A stretch of DNA of 64,000 nucleotides from Jeotgalibacillus sp. R-1-5s-1 (lineage in GTDB: Bacteria; Bacillota; Bacilli; Bacillales; Jeotgalibacillaceae). A program made the position numbers and the translations under genes. The DNA is taken from positions 62,001 to 126,000 of the forward strand of contig NZ_SORW01000022.1 in the NCBI RefSeq assembly GCF_004405105.1, read 5' to 3'. Under the pieces are notes generated by a model that was not told where the DNA came from, did no database searches, and was given only the letters and a program-made list of their open reading frames with translations. Within the stretch, counting starts at the first letter, position 1; every line of letters starts with the position of its first letter. This document shows, piece after piece, positions 45,460 to 54,660 of this stretch.

Positions 45460-45511
45460 GATAGCGCTTTCAAAATTCTACTATTTAAGACATATAATTT
45501 ATATTAAAACC

Positions 45512-45623
45512 GGGCGGGATTCCCCCTTCGCTTTCCACGGCCGGGCGGTGAACCCCTTGTGCTTCGCACAACGGTTTCACCTGTCCCTTCTCTGCCGTAG
45601 GAGTCTTCGGGGGAATCCCGCCC
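45512..45623 (-). repeat. Palindromic intergenic element, type A (copy A5)
   Basis: Arms GGGCGGGATTCCCCC (45512-45526) and GGGGGAATCCCGCCC (45609-45623) are perfect complements. The apical hairpin is TTGTGC-ttc-GCACAA and the middle stem has changed from the usual GGTGAG form to GGTGAAACC/GGTTTCACC-like pairing. It lies between lplJ and the lcfB promoter. Confidence 0.9.
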
Positions 45624-45736
45624 TCAAATATAGCTTTTTTTTGAAAATGCAAAAGAAAACAACCGTGCAAAGTAATGTTTTTTAAACGGCATGTTTTGCA
45701 ATGATGCTGCTACTTTATTAATTCGAATCTGTAGAG

Positions 45737-46726
45737 TTAATACAACAAATCAATAAATTCATCGCGTTCTACGTTACCGAAGTAGTGTTTCAGGTCTACG
45801 CCTTCGAGTGCTTTTTCGATTTCATCTCTTTCGTAGCGGATGCCTGTGAGTTTTTGTTCGATTTCGCTCACATCACCGACACCGAAGAAATCGCCGTAGA
45901 TTTTAGCATTCTGGATGGTTCCTTTTTCTACGTCGAGTCGTACGTCTACGCTTCCGACCGGGAAACGGTGTGAGTGCTGGAGATTGAATTTAGGGGATTT
46001 CCCGTAGTTCCATTCCCAGTTCTGATAACGTTCCTCAGACAGCTTGTGGATGTTCTTCCAGTCTTCTTCTGTCAGCACATATTCCTCGATTTTCTCTTCG
46101 CTGCCGAAAATATGACGGAGAATAAGCTGTTTAAATTCTTCGATTGTGATTTTTTGGTCCATGAATTCCGAGATATTTGCGACACGGCTGCGGATTGATT
46201 TGATTCCTTTTGACTCGATTTTGTCTTTTCGGACTTTAAGTGAGGAGACAACGTTGTCAATTTCAGAATCAAACATGAGCGTGCCATGACTGAACATTCT
46301 TCCTTTTGTGGAGAATTGGGCATTTCCGGAGATTTTGCGCTCACCGACCAGTAAATCGTTACGGCCTTTTAATTCTGCAGGAACCCCGATCTGATTTAGC
46401 GCGTCGACAACAGGTTCCGTGAACTTCTTAAAGTTGTGGAAGCTGTCACCGTCGTCCTTTGTGATAAAACTGAAGTTCAGATTTCCAAGATCATGATAAA
46501 CTGCACCGCCACCAGAAAGACGGCGTACGACCTTAATGTTGTTTTTCTCCACATACTCAGTGTTGATCTCTTCAATCGTATTCTGATTCTTCCCGATGAT
46601 GATGGACGGCTCATTGATATAAAAAAGCAGATACGTCTGATCAATATCAAGATTTTTCAGTGCATATTCTTCAATCGCAAGATTAATTTTCGGATCTGTA
46701 ATGCCTTTATTATCGATAAATAACAT
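45737..46726 (-). CDS. lplJ: Lipoate-protein ligase LplJ
   Basis: A 329-residue lipoate ligase. The N-terminal catalytic domain has the RRLSGGGAVYHDLGNLNFSF motif, the GRNDLLVGERKISGNAQ lysine loop and the HGTLMFD block; the C-terminal accessory domain covers residues 245-329. It adenylates lipoate and attaches it to carrier proteins such as GcvH. AGGAGG lies eight bases before the ATG, which overlaps the yhfI stop by 17 bases. The order lplJ-yhfI-yhfH matches yhfJ-yhfI-yhfH of B. subtilis. Confidence 0.95.
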   Translation of the reverse strand: MLFIDNKGITDPKINLAIEEYALKNLDIDQTYLLFYINEPSIIIGKNQNTIEEINTEYVEKNNIKVVRRLSGGGAVYHDLGNLNFSFITKDDGDSFHNFKKFTEPVVDALNQIGVPAELKGRNDLLVGERKISGNAQFSTKGRMFSHGTLMFDSEIDNVVSSLKVRKDKIESKGIKSIRSRVANISEFMDQKITIEEFKQLILRHIFGSEEKIEEYVLTEEDWKNIHKLSEERYQNWEWNYGKSPKFNLQHSHRFPVGSVDVRLDVEKGTIQNAKIYGDFFGVGDVSEIEQKLTGIRYERDEIEKALEGVDLKHYFGNVERDEFIDLLY

Positions 46727-47477
46727 GCGGTTGTCCTCCTTTAGTAAATGTAATGGTCATTCCGGCAGCAGCCAGATGTGATTCCCCGGCATATACTTCC
46801 TTCGCTTCAGCAAGCAGCTGTTGAAGATCACCGAAATGAGGTAAATGCGTCAGTACCAGCATTTTCACTCCGGCATCTTTCGCAATCGTTGCTGCTTCCT
46901 CACTCGTCATATGACCGGCGCTTGATGCATTCATCCCTTTATAAAAATTGGATTCAGCAATCAGCACATCCGTATTTTCCGCGAAATCCGTGAAAGCATC
47001 CTGATAGGCTGAATCAGCTGTAAAAACAAAAGATCCTTCATCAGAGTCAACCCGCACAGCATAACACGGAACCGGATGCACCGTCTTTTGAAAACGAAGG
47101 GTGAACGGTCCTGCCTGAAGGGGCTGATCCGGTTGATAAGCTTCATTCAACATGAATTCCTTATAACCGAGAGATGCAAAGCCGGCTTCATCTTCATTGT
47201 GCCCATATGCCTTTACCTGAACCGGCTTTTGCTGAAGGTGATGCTGAATTAAGAGAGCATGATGTAAAACGCCGATATCTGCAATATGGTCTGCGTGGTA
47301 ATGCGTAATCAATACAGCATCCAGCTCTTCAGGTGCGATAAACTTCTGCAAAGCAGACAACACACCGCTTCCGCAATCGATCAGCAGCTTATAATCATCT
47401 GTTTCTACAAGATAACCCGCACTCGCTTCCCCTGCTTTAGGATATCCTCCCCAGGGTCCAATCACCGTCAACTTCAC
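46710..47477 (-). CDS. yhfI: Metallo-beta-lactamase-fold hydrolase YhfI
   Basis: A 255-residue RNase Z-like/MBL-fold protein. The metal-binding HYHADH motif, the later TADSAY (Asp) and LTHLPHFGD (His) elements are present. The substrate is not known. The start is GTG 47477, eight bases after AAGGAGG; the TTG at 47483 is only two bases from that site. It heads a two-gene unit with lplJ and is divergent from yhfH. Confidence 0.9.
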   Translation of the reverse strand: MKLTVIGPWGGYPKAGEASAGYLVETDDYKLLIDCGSGVLSALQKFIAPEELDAVLITHYHADHIADIGVLHHALLIQHHLQQKPVQVKAYGHNEDEAGFASLGYKEFMLNEAYQPDQPLQAGPFTLRFQKTVHPVPCYAVRVDSDEGSFVFTADSAYQDAFTDFAENTDVLIAESNFYKGMNASSAGHMTSEEAATIAKDAGVKMLVLTHLPHFGDLQQLLAEAKEVYAGESHLAAAGMTITFTKGGQPHVIYR

Positions 47478-47583
47478 GATCAAATCCTCCTTTAAAGCCT
47501 ATTCTGTCTGCAATTTCTTCCCTCTCCTACTATACTTCAAATGCACTATTTTTTCACGAATGTGCTTTTTTTCAGAATATTCC

Positions 47584-47613
47584 TTGACCTTTCCGCATCT
47601 GTTATAATACAAT
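47584..47613 (+). promoter_or_regulatory. Probable promoter of yhfH
   Basis: TTGACC (47584-47589), an 18-bp spacer and TACAAT (47608-47613). An alternative TATAAT at 47603-47608 has too short a spacer. Confidence 0.55.
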
Positions 47614-47667
47614 ACTAATAACAAACACGTAGTACTATAACAAAAAAACAGAAAGAGGTTGATCTAC

Positions 47668-47796
47668 ATGTTGGAAAACGTAATGGAATTCTTCAGAAAC
47701 CTGCCACCTAAAAAATGCGCATCCTGCGGCGAACAAATGGAAGAACAGGCAGAAGCCTACAGCACTACTTGCGAAAAGTGTGCCGGTACCCAATAA
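47668..47796 (+). CDS. yhfH: YhfH family small zinc-ribbon protein
   Basis: A 42-residue protein (MLENVMEFFRNLPPKKCASC, then a short linker and TTCEKCAGTQ). Two Cys-x-x-Cys pairs, at residues 17/20 and 35/38, would bind one zinc ion. AGAGG lies nine bases before the ATG and a perfect terminator follows the stop. Length, cysteine spacing and position next to yhfI identify it as YhfH, of unknown function. Confidence 0.9.
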   Translation: MLENVMEFFRNLPPKKCASCGEQMEEQAEAYSTTCEKCAGTQ

Positions 47797-47824
47797 AAAA
47801 AGCGCCCCCGGGGCGCTTTTTTTA
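47795..47824 (+). terminator. Terminator after yhfH
   Basis: AAAAAAAGCGCCCC pairs with GGGGCGCTTTTTTT around a very short loop, starting within the stop codon. Confidence 0.93.
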
Positions 47825-47984
47825 TTGACTCATGCTGTATCAGTACAGAATATGATGTCGAGTTTCTTTATACTTTCTAAAACGAAGCTTTTTTATTCTT
47901 TCTAATAACATGCTAGAAAGATTGATGTGCTCTGCTGGTTTTCATTTTTCCCTAACAAAACCAAGATGAGTTGATTGAAATTAA

Positions 47985-48099
47985 GGACAGGATTCCCCCG
48001 AAGACTCCTACGGCAGAGAAGCGACAGGTGAGACAGCGTATTGCGAAGCAATAGCTGGCTCACCGCGCGGCCGTGGAAAGCGAAGGGGGAATCCTGTCC
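47985..48099 (+). repeat. Palindromic intergenic element, type A (copy A6)
   Basis: Arms GGACAGGATTCCCCC (47985-47999) and GGGGGAATCCTGTCC (48085-48099) are perfect complements. The apical hairpin is TATTGC-gaa-GCAATA (48039-48053). The inner pair TACGGC/GCCGTG replaces TGCGGC/GCCGCG of other copies, a compensated change. It lies between the convergent yhfH and hemY. Confidence 0.92.
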
Positions 48100-48108
48100 G
48101 ATTTTTCA

Positions 48109-49545
48109 TCAAACCCCCGGCTTCACAAAAGCCAGCGCCTTCAACGCAGCAAGCTCACCCTGATCAATACAATCCGGCAGCCCGATCCCGTCATAAGATG
48201 CACCAGCAAGATACACACCAGGAAACTTCTGCTCAAGCTCAGCACGGACCACACTCATACGCTGTCTGTGTCCGACCGTATACTGAGGCATTGCGCGCTT
48301 CCACCGGGTCACAATTGTAAACTCAGGCTTTGCTTCCACATCCATAATCTTCTTCAAATCCTCCAGCACAATCTGTTCAATCTGACTGTCTGAAAGATCC
48401 ACTATAGCCTCATCACCAGCTCTCCCTACATAACAGCGAAGCAGTACTTTCCCATCTGGAACGGTGTGCGGCCATTTATTATGCGTCCACGTGCACGCTG
48501 TAATGGTGTAATCACTATTTCGTGAAACAACGAATCCTGTGCCATCATGAACATTTTTCACTTGATCCTCCGGGAACGCCATTGCGACTGTTGCCACTGA
48601 GGTTGCCGGCACATCAGCAATTTCTTTTAGAAGATCATGCTCTTCAAAAACGGATGCGGCCGTGTAATGCGGAACGGTGAAAATAATCGTATCGGCTTCG
48701 ATCTCTGCCCCGCTGCTTAATTGGAGATTATACCGGTGCGCAGAGGAAACACCTTCTGTGATGCCTTCCACCCTTACACCTTTTTGCACGGTAAAGTCTG
48801 TCAGTACTTCTTCAAGTCTTGTAATGAGTGACTCCAAACCGGTTGAAAGCGTCAAAAACAGGCTTTTTTTCCGCTGCTGATCGAGCGGTTTTTTAGGAAG
48901 TGGTGCAGCAGGCGTTGTTTTCTTAATACCGGCGATCAGGCTCCGATGCTCCTTTTCAAGCTGATGATATTGTGGAAAGGTTGACATGAGACTGATTTGG
49001 TCAATGTCCCCGGCATAAATACCTGAAAGCAGCGGTTCAATCAGGTTCTCAACAATCTCATCACCAAGGCGCCGTCTGAAAAACGCCCCAAGCGACTGGT
49101 CACCCTCCGTTTTTGAACGCGGCAGCACAAAGTCACCTGCAGCACGAAGCTTACCGGTAACGGAAAGCAGATCGGTTGTCATAAAGGGCTTGATCTTTGT
49201 AGGGATCCCCATGATCGAGCCACCCGGCATCGGATGAAGCTTGTCATTGGTCAGAATAAAAGCCTGTCCAGTCGAATTCGGCACGAGCTGATCACCGAGA
49301 CCGACTTCACGGATCAGCCGCTCCATACTTTTTTTCCGCTCCAAAAAAGAGTCGGGTCCTTTTTCGATGACGAACCCGTCTCTAACCGCCGTCTGAATTT
49401 TGCCACCGAGACGATGGTTTGCTTCAATCAGTGTCAGATCAGCCTCTATATTCTGTTCTTTTACCTGATTTTGAATCTTATAGGCAGCGGCTAATCCGGT
49501 TATCCCGCCTCCTATAATAACCACTTTCGGTTTGAACGTTGTCAC
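48109..49545 (-). CDS. hemY: Coproporphyrinogen III oxidase CgoX (HemY)
   Basis: A 478-residue FAD enzyme of the protoporphyrinogen-oxidase family. The N-terminal VVIIGGGITGLAAAY motif, the GGKIQTAVRDGFVIEKGPDSFL block and the C-terminal YDGIGLPDCIDQG motif are conserved. In Bacillota it oxidises coproporphyrinogen III to coproporphyrin III, upstream of ferrochelatase. The GTG at 49545 is used; only a weak AAAGTGA site precedes it. It ends the hemE-hemH-hemY series, ten bases from element A6. Confidence 0.93.
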   Translation of the reverse strand: MTTFKPKVVIIGGGITGLAAAYKIQNQVKEQNIEADLTLIEANHRLGGKIQTAVRDGFVIEKGPDSFLERKKSMERLIREVGLGDQLVPNSTGQAFILTNDKLHPMPGGSIMGIPTKIKPFMTTDLLSVTGKLRAAGDFVLPRSKTEGDQSLGAFFRRRLGDEIVENLIEPLLSGIYAGDIDQISLMSTFPQYHQLEKEHRSLIAGIKKTTPAAPLPKKPLDQQRKKSLFLTLSTGLESLITRLEEVLTDFTVQKGVRVEGITEGVSSAHRYNLQLSSGAEIEADTIIFTVPHYTAASVFEEHDLLKEIADVPATSVATVAMAFPEDQVKNVHDGTGFVVSRNSDYTITACTWTHNKWPHTVPDGKVLLRCYVGRAGDEAIVDLSDSQIEQIVLEDLKKIMDVEAKPEFTIVTRWKRAMPQYTVGHRQRMSVVRAELEQKFPGVYLAGASYDGIGLPDCIDQGELAALKALAFVKPGV

Positions 49546-49567
49546 AGCGGATCATCACTTTCTGTTT

Positions 49568-50509
49568 CTAGTTTTTCACTTCGTTTAAATGTTTGAGCAC
49601 TTTATCTGTCATAGCCTCAATGAACAGGGGCTGTGTATTCGGCATTTCCGGACGGAAGTAGTCCGCACCGATTTCATCTGTTACGACTTTACATTCATAA
49701 TCGTTGTCATACAGTACCTCAAGGTGATCTGAAACAAATCCAACCGGCGTATATACAAATGCTTTATAGCCGTGTTTTTCGTGAAGATCTCTTGTCAGGT
49801 CCTGAACATCCGGTCCAATCCACGGATCAGGCGTGTTTCCTTCACTCTGCCATCCGATTTCGTAGTTCTTCACACCGGCTGCTTCAGCAATCAGGTCAGC
49901 TGTTTCTTTCAACTGGTCTGGATAAGGGTCTCCACCTGCAAGAATTTTTTCCGGAAGGCTGTGAGCAGACACGATTAGCACTGCATCTTCACGCTGTGCA
50001 TCTGTCATACCATCAAATGTTGCTTTTACTTTTTCAGACCAGTACTGAATGAATTTCGGCTCATCGTACCAGCTTTCAATAGACGTAATAGCCGGACCGC
50101 CGATCTCATCAGAACGGTCTTTCGCACGCTTATTATAAGATTTAACGCTGTAAGAAGAGAAATGTGGTGCCAGTACAATCGATACCGCTTCCTCAATGCC
50201 ATCCTTTTTCATATCGTCCACTGCATCTTCTACAAACGGCTCAATATGTTTTAAACCGAGGTACATTTTGAACTCGATTTCATCCTGCACTTCATTTAGA
50301 TGATCTGTCAGTGCGTTCGCCTGCTCTTCTGTAATACGTGCAAGCGGAGAAATTCCTCCAATTGCATCATAACGTTCTCTCAAATCTTCAAGCAGTTCCG
50401 GCGAAGGCTTTCTGCCACGTCTGATGTGAGTATAAAATCTTTCAAGGTCACCTTCTGTATAAGGTGTTCCATATGCCATTACAAGCAATCCCATTTTCTT
50501 TTTTGCCAT
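49568..50509 (-). CDS. hemH: Coproporphyrin III ferrochelatase CpfC (HemH)
   Basis: A 313-residue ferrochelatase. The N-terminal [11 protein letters not shown] motif, the metal-site His in APHFSSYSV and the Glu in [17 protein letters not shown] are present. In this group it inserts iron into coproporphyrin III. GAGGTG lies nine bases before the ATG. The hemY start lies 22 bases beyond its stop, so the two are co-transcribed. Confidence 0.95.
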   Translation of the reverse strand: MAKKKMGLLVMAYGTPYTEGDLERFYTHIRRGRKPSPELLEDLRERYDAIGGISPLARITEEQANALTDHLNEVQDEIEFKMYLGLKHIEPFVEDAVDDMKKDGIEEAVSIVLAPHFSSYSVKSYNKRAKDRSDEIGGPAITSIESWYDEPKFIQYWSEKVKATFDGMTDAQREDAVLIVSAHSLPEKILAGGDPYPDQLKETADLIAEAAGVKNYEIGWQSEGNTPDPWIGPDVQDLTRDLHEKHGYKAFVYTPVGFVSDHLEVLYDNDYECKVVTDEIGADYFRPEMPNTQPLFIEAMTDKVLKHLNEVKN

Positions 50510-50599
50510 TTTCCATTCACCTCATTAGCGATTAATGTCATTCTTTTTATTATTAGCATGAACCCCTGACCTGTTCCATTCTCATGCTTTTAAAATGTG

Positions 50600-51631
50600 T
50601 TATCGCGCAGTGTATTCATGAACAAATGATGTCAGTCTCTTCAGCGTTTCCGGTTGTACTTCCGGGAATACGCCATGTCCCAGGTTAAAGATGTGGCCCG
50701 GGTGTGCCATACCTTCATCAAGAATCGGTTTCACGTGCTTTTCAATCGTATCCCAGTCACAAAGTAATAAAGATGGATCCAGATTACCCTGAACCGCTTT
50801 TGTTACGCCTTTTTCACGCGCTTCCTTAATCGGCAATCTCCAGTCGAGCCCTACAACATCAAGCGGAAGGTCATTCCAGTCCTTAGCCAGATGAGCCGCT
50901 CCGACTCCATGCATAATCAGCACAGCGTCTTCCCCTCTTAATGCTGCAAAGATTTTTTCCATGTGGGGCTTGATGTATGTGCGATAGTCTGCCGTATTTA
51001 ATGTGCCCACCCATGAATCAAACAGCTGGATCGCACCTGCACCTGCTTTAATCTGAGCTTTTGTGTAAAGAATCGTCATCTCAGCAAGCTTGTCCATTAA
51101 TGCATTCCACGCTTGAGGTTCCTGATACATGAATGCCTTTGTTTTATGATAATTACGGGACGGTCCACCTTCGATCATATAGCTGGCAAGCGTAAATGGC
51201 GCTCCGCCAAATCCGATCAGTGGTACGTTCAGCTGCTCAGTTGTCAAAAGCCTGATCGTATCTAACACGTGAGGAACATCCTCTTCCGGGTTAATCATGC
51301 CAAGCTTTTCTATATCTTTGACAGAGCGGATTGGATTATCGATCACCGGACCAATACCGGACTTAATTTCCACATCTACGCCAATCGCAGGAAGCGGTGT
51401 CATAATATCCTTGTAAAGAACCGCTGCATCCACATTGTAGTTTTCTACCGGCAGTCGGGTTACATACGCACAAAGCTCAGGCTGAAGCGTAATTTCAAAC
51501 AGTGAATATTTCTCTTTAATCTTGCGGTATTCAGGCTGTGAACGTCCTGCCTGACGCATATACCAGGCAGGTGTATGTGTGACGCTCTCTCCTTTTGCAG
51601 CACGTAAAAATGTATCGTTAAATGAGGACAT
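50600..51631 (-). CDS. hemE: Uroporphyrinogen decarboxylase HemE
   Basis: A 343-residue URO-D. The [16 protein letters not shown] signature at residues 22-37 and the [17 protein letters not shown] motif are intact. It converts uroporphyrinogen III to coproporphyrinogen III. AAAGGTGG is 12 bases before the ATG. A possible promoter is ATGACA (51783-51778) N17 TACACT (51760-51755). First gene of hemEHY, divergent from hmoB. Confidence 0.95.
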   Translation of the reverse strand: MSSFNDTFLRAAKGESVTHTPAWYMRQAGRSQPEYRKIKEKYSLFEITLQPELCAYVTRLPVENYNVDAAVLYKDIMTPLPAIGVDVEIKSGIGPVIDNPIRSVKDIEKLGMINPEEDVPHVLDTIRLLTTEQLNVPLIGFGGAPFTLASYMIEGGPSRNYHKTKAFMYQEPQAWNALMDKLAEMTILYTKAQIKAGAGAIQLFDSWVGTLNTADYRTYIKPHMEKIFAALRGEDAVLIMHGVGAAHLAKDWNDLPLDVVGLDWRLPIKEAREKGVTKAVQGNLDPSLLLCDWDTIEKHVKPILDEGMAHPGHIFNLGHGVFPEVQPETLKRLTSFVHEYTAR

Positions 51632-51888
51632 AATAAAATGAAGCCACCTTTCAGCTTTTTAAGCATGCATATAAAGCCAGCCCTCCACAGGCTAAGCTCT
51701 CTCAATCGTATCATAATTTTTATAACCGTTTTAACTATAGACCTTTTCCCTATTAGTGTATACCAGACGGGTTTAAATGTCATAAAATCGACTATTTTCA
51801 TTAATGCTCTTTCTTTTGATTTTCTATTTGAATGGATTATCATATTTAAAGAAAGGGTATTCATTACATACTGAAGGAGGAATCGCCA

Positions 51889-52398
51889 ATGAATATGTAT
51901 ATGACATTTGGAACACCGGAATTTCTTCATAAATTTACTGAGGAACATCCAAACGAGACAATGATTCAACTGCAGGGAGACGACACCACCCTTCTTCTTC
52001 ACGAGACAGAAGGAAGCACAGTGTTCAGCCAGCCCCGCAAATATGAAATCTTTGATCAGACAGGTACACTGACAAATAACGGTTTCTTTGTATTCAATAA
52101 CATCCCTGTCTCTGAAGAAGGTCGTCCGGTTTTTGAACACCGCTTTAAAAACCGCGCAGGATTGATCGAAGAAGAGCCTGGCTTTATAGCAATCCGTATT
52201 TTGCGCCCCCTTGACTCAGATACGTATGTCGTTCTGACACAATGGGAGGATGAAGAATCATTCAAGAACTGGCAAACCTCACAATCCTATAATAAAGCTC
52301 ACGCTAAACGGGGAACGTCTGAAGGGATCGACCATCAGAAAAGCATTTTCCCGAGACAGTCTTTTGTCACTAAGTATGTAGGACAGACCGAACAGTAA
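51889..52398 (+). CDS. hmoB: Heme-degrading monooxygenase HmoB (YhgC)
   Basis: A 169-residue protein with an ABM (antibiotic biosynthesis monooxygenase) domain in the C-terminal 100 residues (RILRPLDSDTYVVLTQWEDE, SFKNW and the AHAKRG helix). Length and domain layout fit B. subtilis HmoB, which opens heme to staphylobilin-like products. GAAGGAGG lies eight bases before the ATG. It is divergent from hemEHY, so heme synthesis and breakdown share a control region. No clear Fur box was seen. Confidence 0.88.
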   Translation: MNMYMTFGTPEFLHKFTEEHPNETMIQLQGDDTTLLLHETEGSTVFSQPRKYEIFDQTGTLTNNGFFVFNNIPVSEEGRPVFEHRFKNRAGLIEEEPGFIAIRILRPLDSDTYVVLTQWEDEESFKNWQTSQSYNKAHAKRGTSEGIDHQKSIFPRQSFVTKYVGQTEQ

Positions 52399-52406
52399 AA
52401 TGAAGA

Positions 52407-52440
52407 GGGCTGGACAACCGGTAAGCGGTGTCCAGCCCTT
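52407..52440. terminator. Bidirectional terminator between hmoB and the PAP2 gene
   Basis: GGGCTGGACA pairs with TGTCCAGCCC; CTTATT follows on one side and CTCTTCATTTT on the other. Confidence 0.75.
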
Positions 52441-52446
52441 ATTCAT

Positions 52447-53061
52447 TTACATGGTTTTCTTCACTGTCCGTCTCTTCATGATTACTTCATAAATCAGCAG
52501 ACAGATCACTGCGTACGTATACCCGAGCAGCCAGCCTCCAACGACATCAGAAAAATAATGTGCCTGATCCGGCAGCCTGCTCAATCCGGCCAGAGCGGAC
52601 AGGAGCAGTGCACCTGAAAACAGCATAATCTGCACAGCAGTCTGTCCGGATTTCTCAGTAAGCAGATAAATGATCACAACCGCAGCAATGATGCTGACCA
52701 TCGCATGACCACTTGGAAAACTGTAGCCGGCTTCTGCGAGCTGGTCTCCCGGTCTTGGACGTTCAGTCGCAGTTTTAATCAGCTTATTCAGCACATTCCC
52801 TCCTGCAACAGCCAGAAGTATAATTATCATGCCCACATAGTTGTTTCTCCTGAACCATAAGAAAAGAATCGCCGCAATGCTGACTGTGGCCAGAAAAATC
52901 TCGCCGCCAAAAAAACCGAAAAATAATAAAAAGTCCATACGCCCAAATACGTCTTGTCCGTAGCGATCGAGATCCTCTGTTGCTCCTGACTGCAAATTAA
53001 CAATCAATAATAAAACCGCTGTCAATGTCACCGCACCGAGCGGATAAAAAAGCTTCTTCAC
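52447..53061 (-). CDS. PAP2 family membrane phosphatase
   Basis: A 204-residue protein with about six helices. The three PAP2 motifs are present: KTATERPRP, FPSGHAM and SRLPDQAHYFSDVVGG, so the nucleophilic His and the flanking Arg/Asp residues are intact. Likely substrates are undecaprenyl pyrophosphate or phosphatidylglycerol phosphate. The start is GTG 53061, five bases after GGTGGAG. It is divergent from yhaA. Confidence 0.87.
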   Translation of the reverse strand: MKKLFYPLGAVTLTAVLLLIVNLQSGATEDLDRYGQDVFGRMDFLLFFGFFGGEIFLATVSIAAILFLWFRRNNYVGMIIILLAVAGGNVLNKLIKTATERPRPGDQLAEAGYSFPSGHAMVSIIAAVVIIYLLTEKSGQTAVQIMLFSGALLLSALAGLSRLPDQAHYFSDVVGGWLLGYTYAVICLLIYEVIMKRRTVKKTM

Positions 53062-53196
53062 GCGCGCTCCACCCCCTCTAAATCTTTACTACTTTCATTA
53101 TATAGTAACCCTTTCGTTGTCAAAAGAGTGAAAAAATTCATTCCACATGGTATACTTTCCCGCATAATCGAAACAATTTTTCAGGAGGAGATCATT

Positions 53197-54372
53197 GTGA
53201 GCACCGAAAAGCTTTTTTCACTACTCGATTCATATTACGAAGACATGGTATCTGTCAGAAGATATCTTCACCAGCATCCTGAATTATCATTTGAAGAAAA
53301 AGAAACGCCAGCCATGATTGCTGCTTTTTACAGAGAACTTGGGGTGGAAGTCAAAACAAGCGTTGGCGGCAACGGTGTTACTGCACTCATTAAAGGCGGC
53401 AAACCGGGCAAAAGAATCGCCCTTCGCGCAGATTTCGATGCACTTCCTATTCAGGATGAAAAGGATGTTCCTTATAAATCAACCGTTCCAAATAAAATGC
53501 ATGCATGCGGACATGATGGGCACACCTCTACCCTGCTTCATTTAGCAAAGGCACTGCATGCCATCCGTGAAGACCTGCCAGGTGAATATGTCATGATCCA
53601 TCAGCACGCAGAGGAATACGCTCCAGGCGGCGCCAAGCCAATGATTGAAGACGGATGTCTCGAAGGCGTTGACGCTGTATTTGGCACTCACCTCTGGGCC
53701 ACAGAGCCTACCGGAAAAATTCAATATCGTACGGGACCGATTATGGCTGCGGCAGACCGCTTCGAAATCAAAATTCAAGGAGCAGGCGGTCACGGCGCAC
53801 AACCGCATAAAACAAAAGATGCACTCGTAACTGGTGCCCAGCTCGTCACGGCCCTTCAGCAGGTCGTATCGCGAAAAGTAAATCCAATTGACTCAGCTGT
53901 TGTAACGGTCGGATCCTTTGTCGCAGATAATGCATTCAATGTCATTGCCGACTCCGCCAAGCTGATCGGAACCGCACGTACATTTAATCCTGAAGTCCGC
54001 GACCTCGTTGAAAAAGAAATCGGCCGAATCACACAGGGAATCTGTCTTGCAGCTGACTGTACATTCGACTACACCTATTTCCGCGGCTACCCTGCCGTTG
54101 TGAATCACGTAGCTGAAACTGATTATCTCGTTGAACAGGCTCGCCATATCAGTGACGTCAAAGAAATCGAGGAAGCTGAAGCGCAAATGGGCGGCGAAGA
54201 CTTTGCCTACTACCTCGAACATAAGCCGGGCACCTTCTTCTTCACCGGCGCCAGAGCACCACACGTCGAAAAACCATACCCGCACCACCATCCAAAATTC
54301 GATTTCGACGAAAAAGCCATGCTCATTGCAGCCAAAACACTGGGTGCAGCAGCATTGAATTTTCACAACTAA
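53197..54372 (+). CDS. yhaA: M20D family amidohydrolase, YhaA-like
   Basis: A 391-residue metallo-amidohydrolase. Metal ligands are seen in CGHDGH, in HQHAEEYAPGGAKPMIEDG, and in the C-terminal MGGEDFAYYLEHKPGTF; the dimerisation domain lies between. Relatives release N-acyl groups from amino acids. The start is GTG 53197, eight bases after AGGAGG; the upstream frame from 53128 has none. Synteny with the ecs genes supports YhaA. A strong terminator follows, then array 3. Confidence 0.9.
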   Translation: MSTEKLFSLLDSYYEDMVSVRRYLHQHPELSFEEKETPAMIAAFYRELGVEVKTSVGGNGVTALIKGGKPGKRIALRADFDALPIQDEKDVPYKSTVPNKMHACGHDGHTSTLLHLAKALHAIREDLPGEYVMIHQHAEEYAPGGAKPMIEDGCLEGVDAVFGTHLWATEPTGKIQYRTGPIMAAADRFEIKIQGAGGHGAQPHKTKDALVTGAQLVTALQQVVSRKVNPIDSAVVTVGSFVADNAFNVIADSAKLIGTARTFNPEVRDLVEKEIGRITQGICLAADCTFDYTYFRGYPAVVNHVAETDYLVEQARHISDVKEIEEAEAQMGGEDFAYYLEHKPGTFFFTGARAPHVEKPYPHHHPKFDFDEKAMLIAAKTLGAAALNFHN

Positions 54373-54375
54373 AAC

Positions 54376-54408
54376 AAAGGCCCTGCACAAAATGTGCAGG
54401 GCCTTTTT
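54376..54408 (+). terminator. Terminator after yhaA
   Basis: AAAGGCCCTGCAC pairs with GTGCAGGGCCTTT around AAAAT, followed by a T-run. Confidence 0.95.
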
Positions 54409-54435
54409 ATGTTACGTGTACAAACCGTTCGGGGT

Positions 54436-54561
54436 ATTTGACAACTTGTTGTCGTTATTAAACAACTTTTTTAGTTTATTTAGCAACTCTTAATGAGTAT
54501 TTAACAACTCTCTTCGCTTATTAGACAAATCTCAACGGTTATTTAACAACCTTCTGTTAAA
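54436..54561 (+). repeat. Six-unit 21-bp direct-repeat array (array 3)
   Basis: Six contiguous 21-bp units start at 54436, 54457, 54478, 54499, 54520 and 54541, with ATT, C7 and A9 invariant. The array starts 27 nt after the yhaA terminator. A second hairpin TCTTGATTTATTTAAATATC (54586-54605, continuing AAGA) and a terminator at 54630-54656 follow. No type A element is present here. Confidence 0.9.
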
Positions 54562-54629
54562 ACCGGGTAGCACCTCACTTGTTTATCTTGATTTATTTAA
54601 ATATCAAGATGGATAGAGCTACTATTAGA

Positions 54630-54656
54630 GGTCTGGGTATGCCCAGACCGTTTTTA
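54630..54656 (+). terminator. + strand terminator downstream of array 3
   Basis: GGTCTGGG pairs with CCCAGACC around TATG and is followed by GTTTTT on the + strand. The adjacent gene ecsB is on the minus strand and has no T-tract from this hairpin, so the signal serves + strand transcription crossing array 3, or is a weak hairpin for ecsB. Confidence 0.75.
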
Positions 54657-54660
54657 CACA

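Noticed and set aside
51632-51888. Fur box between hemE and hmoB
   Set aside because: Only a partial GATTATCA-like half-site is present; the full inverted repeat is missing.
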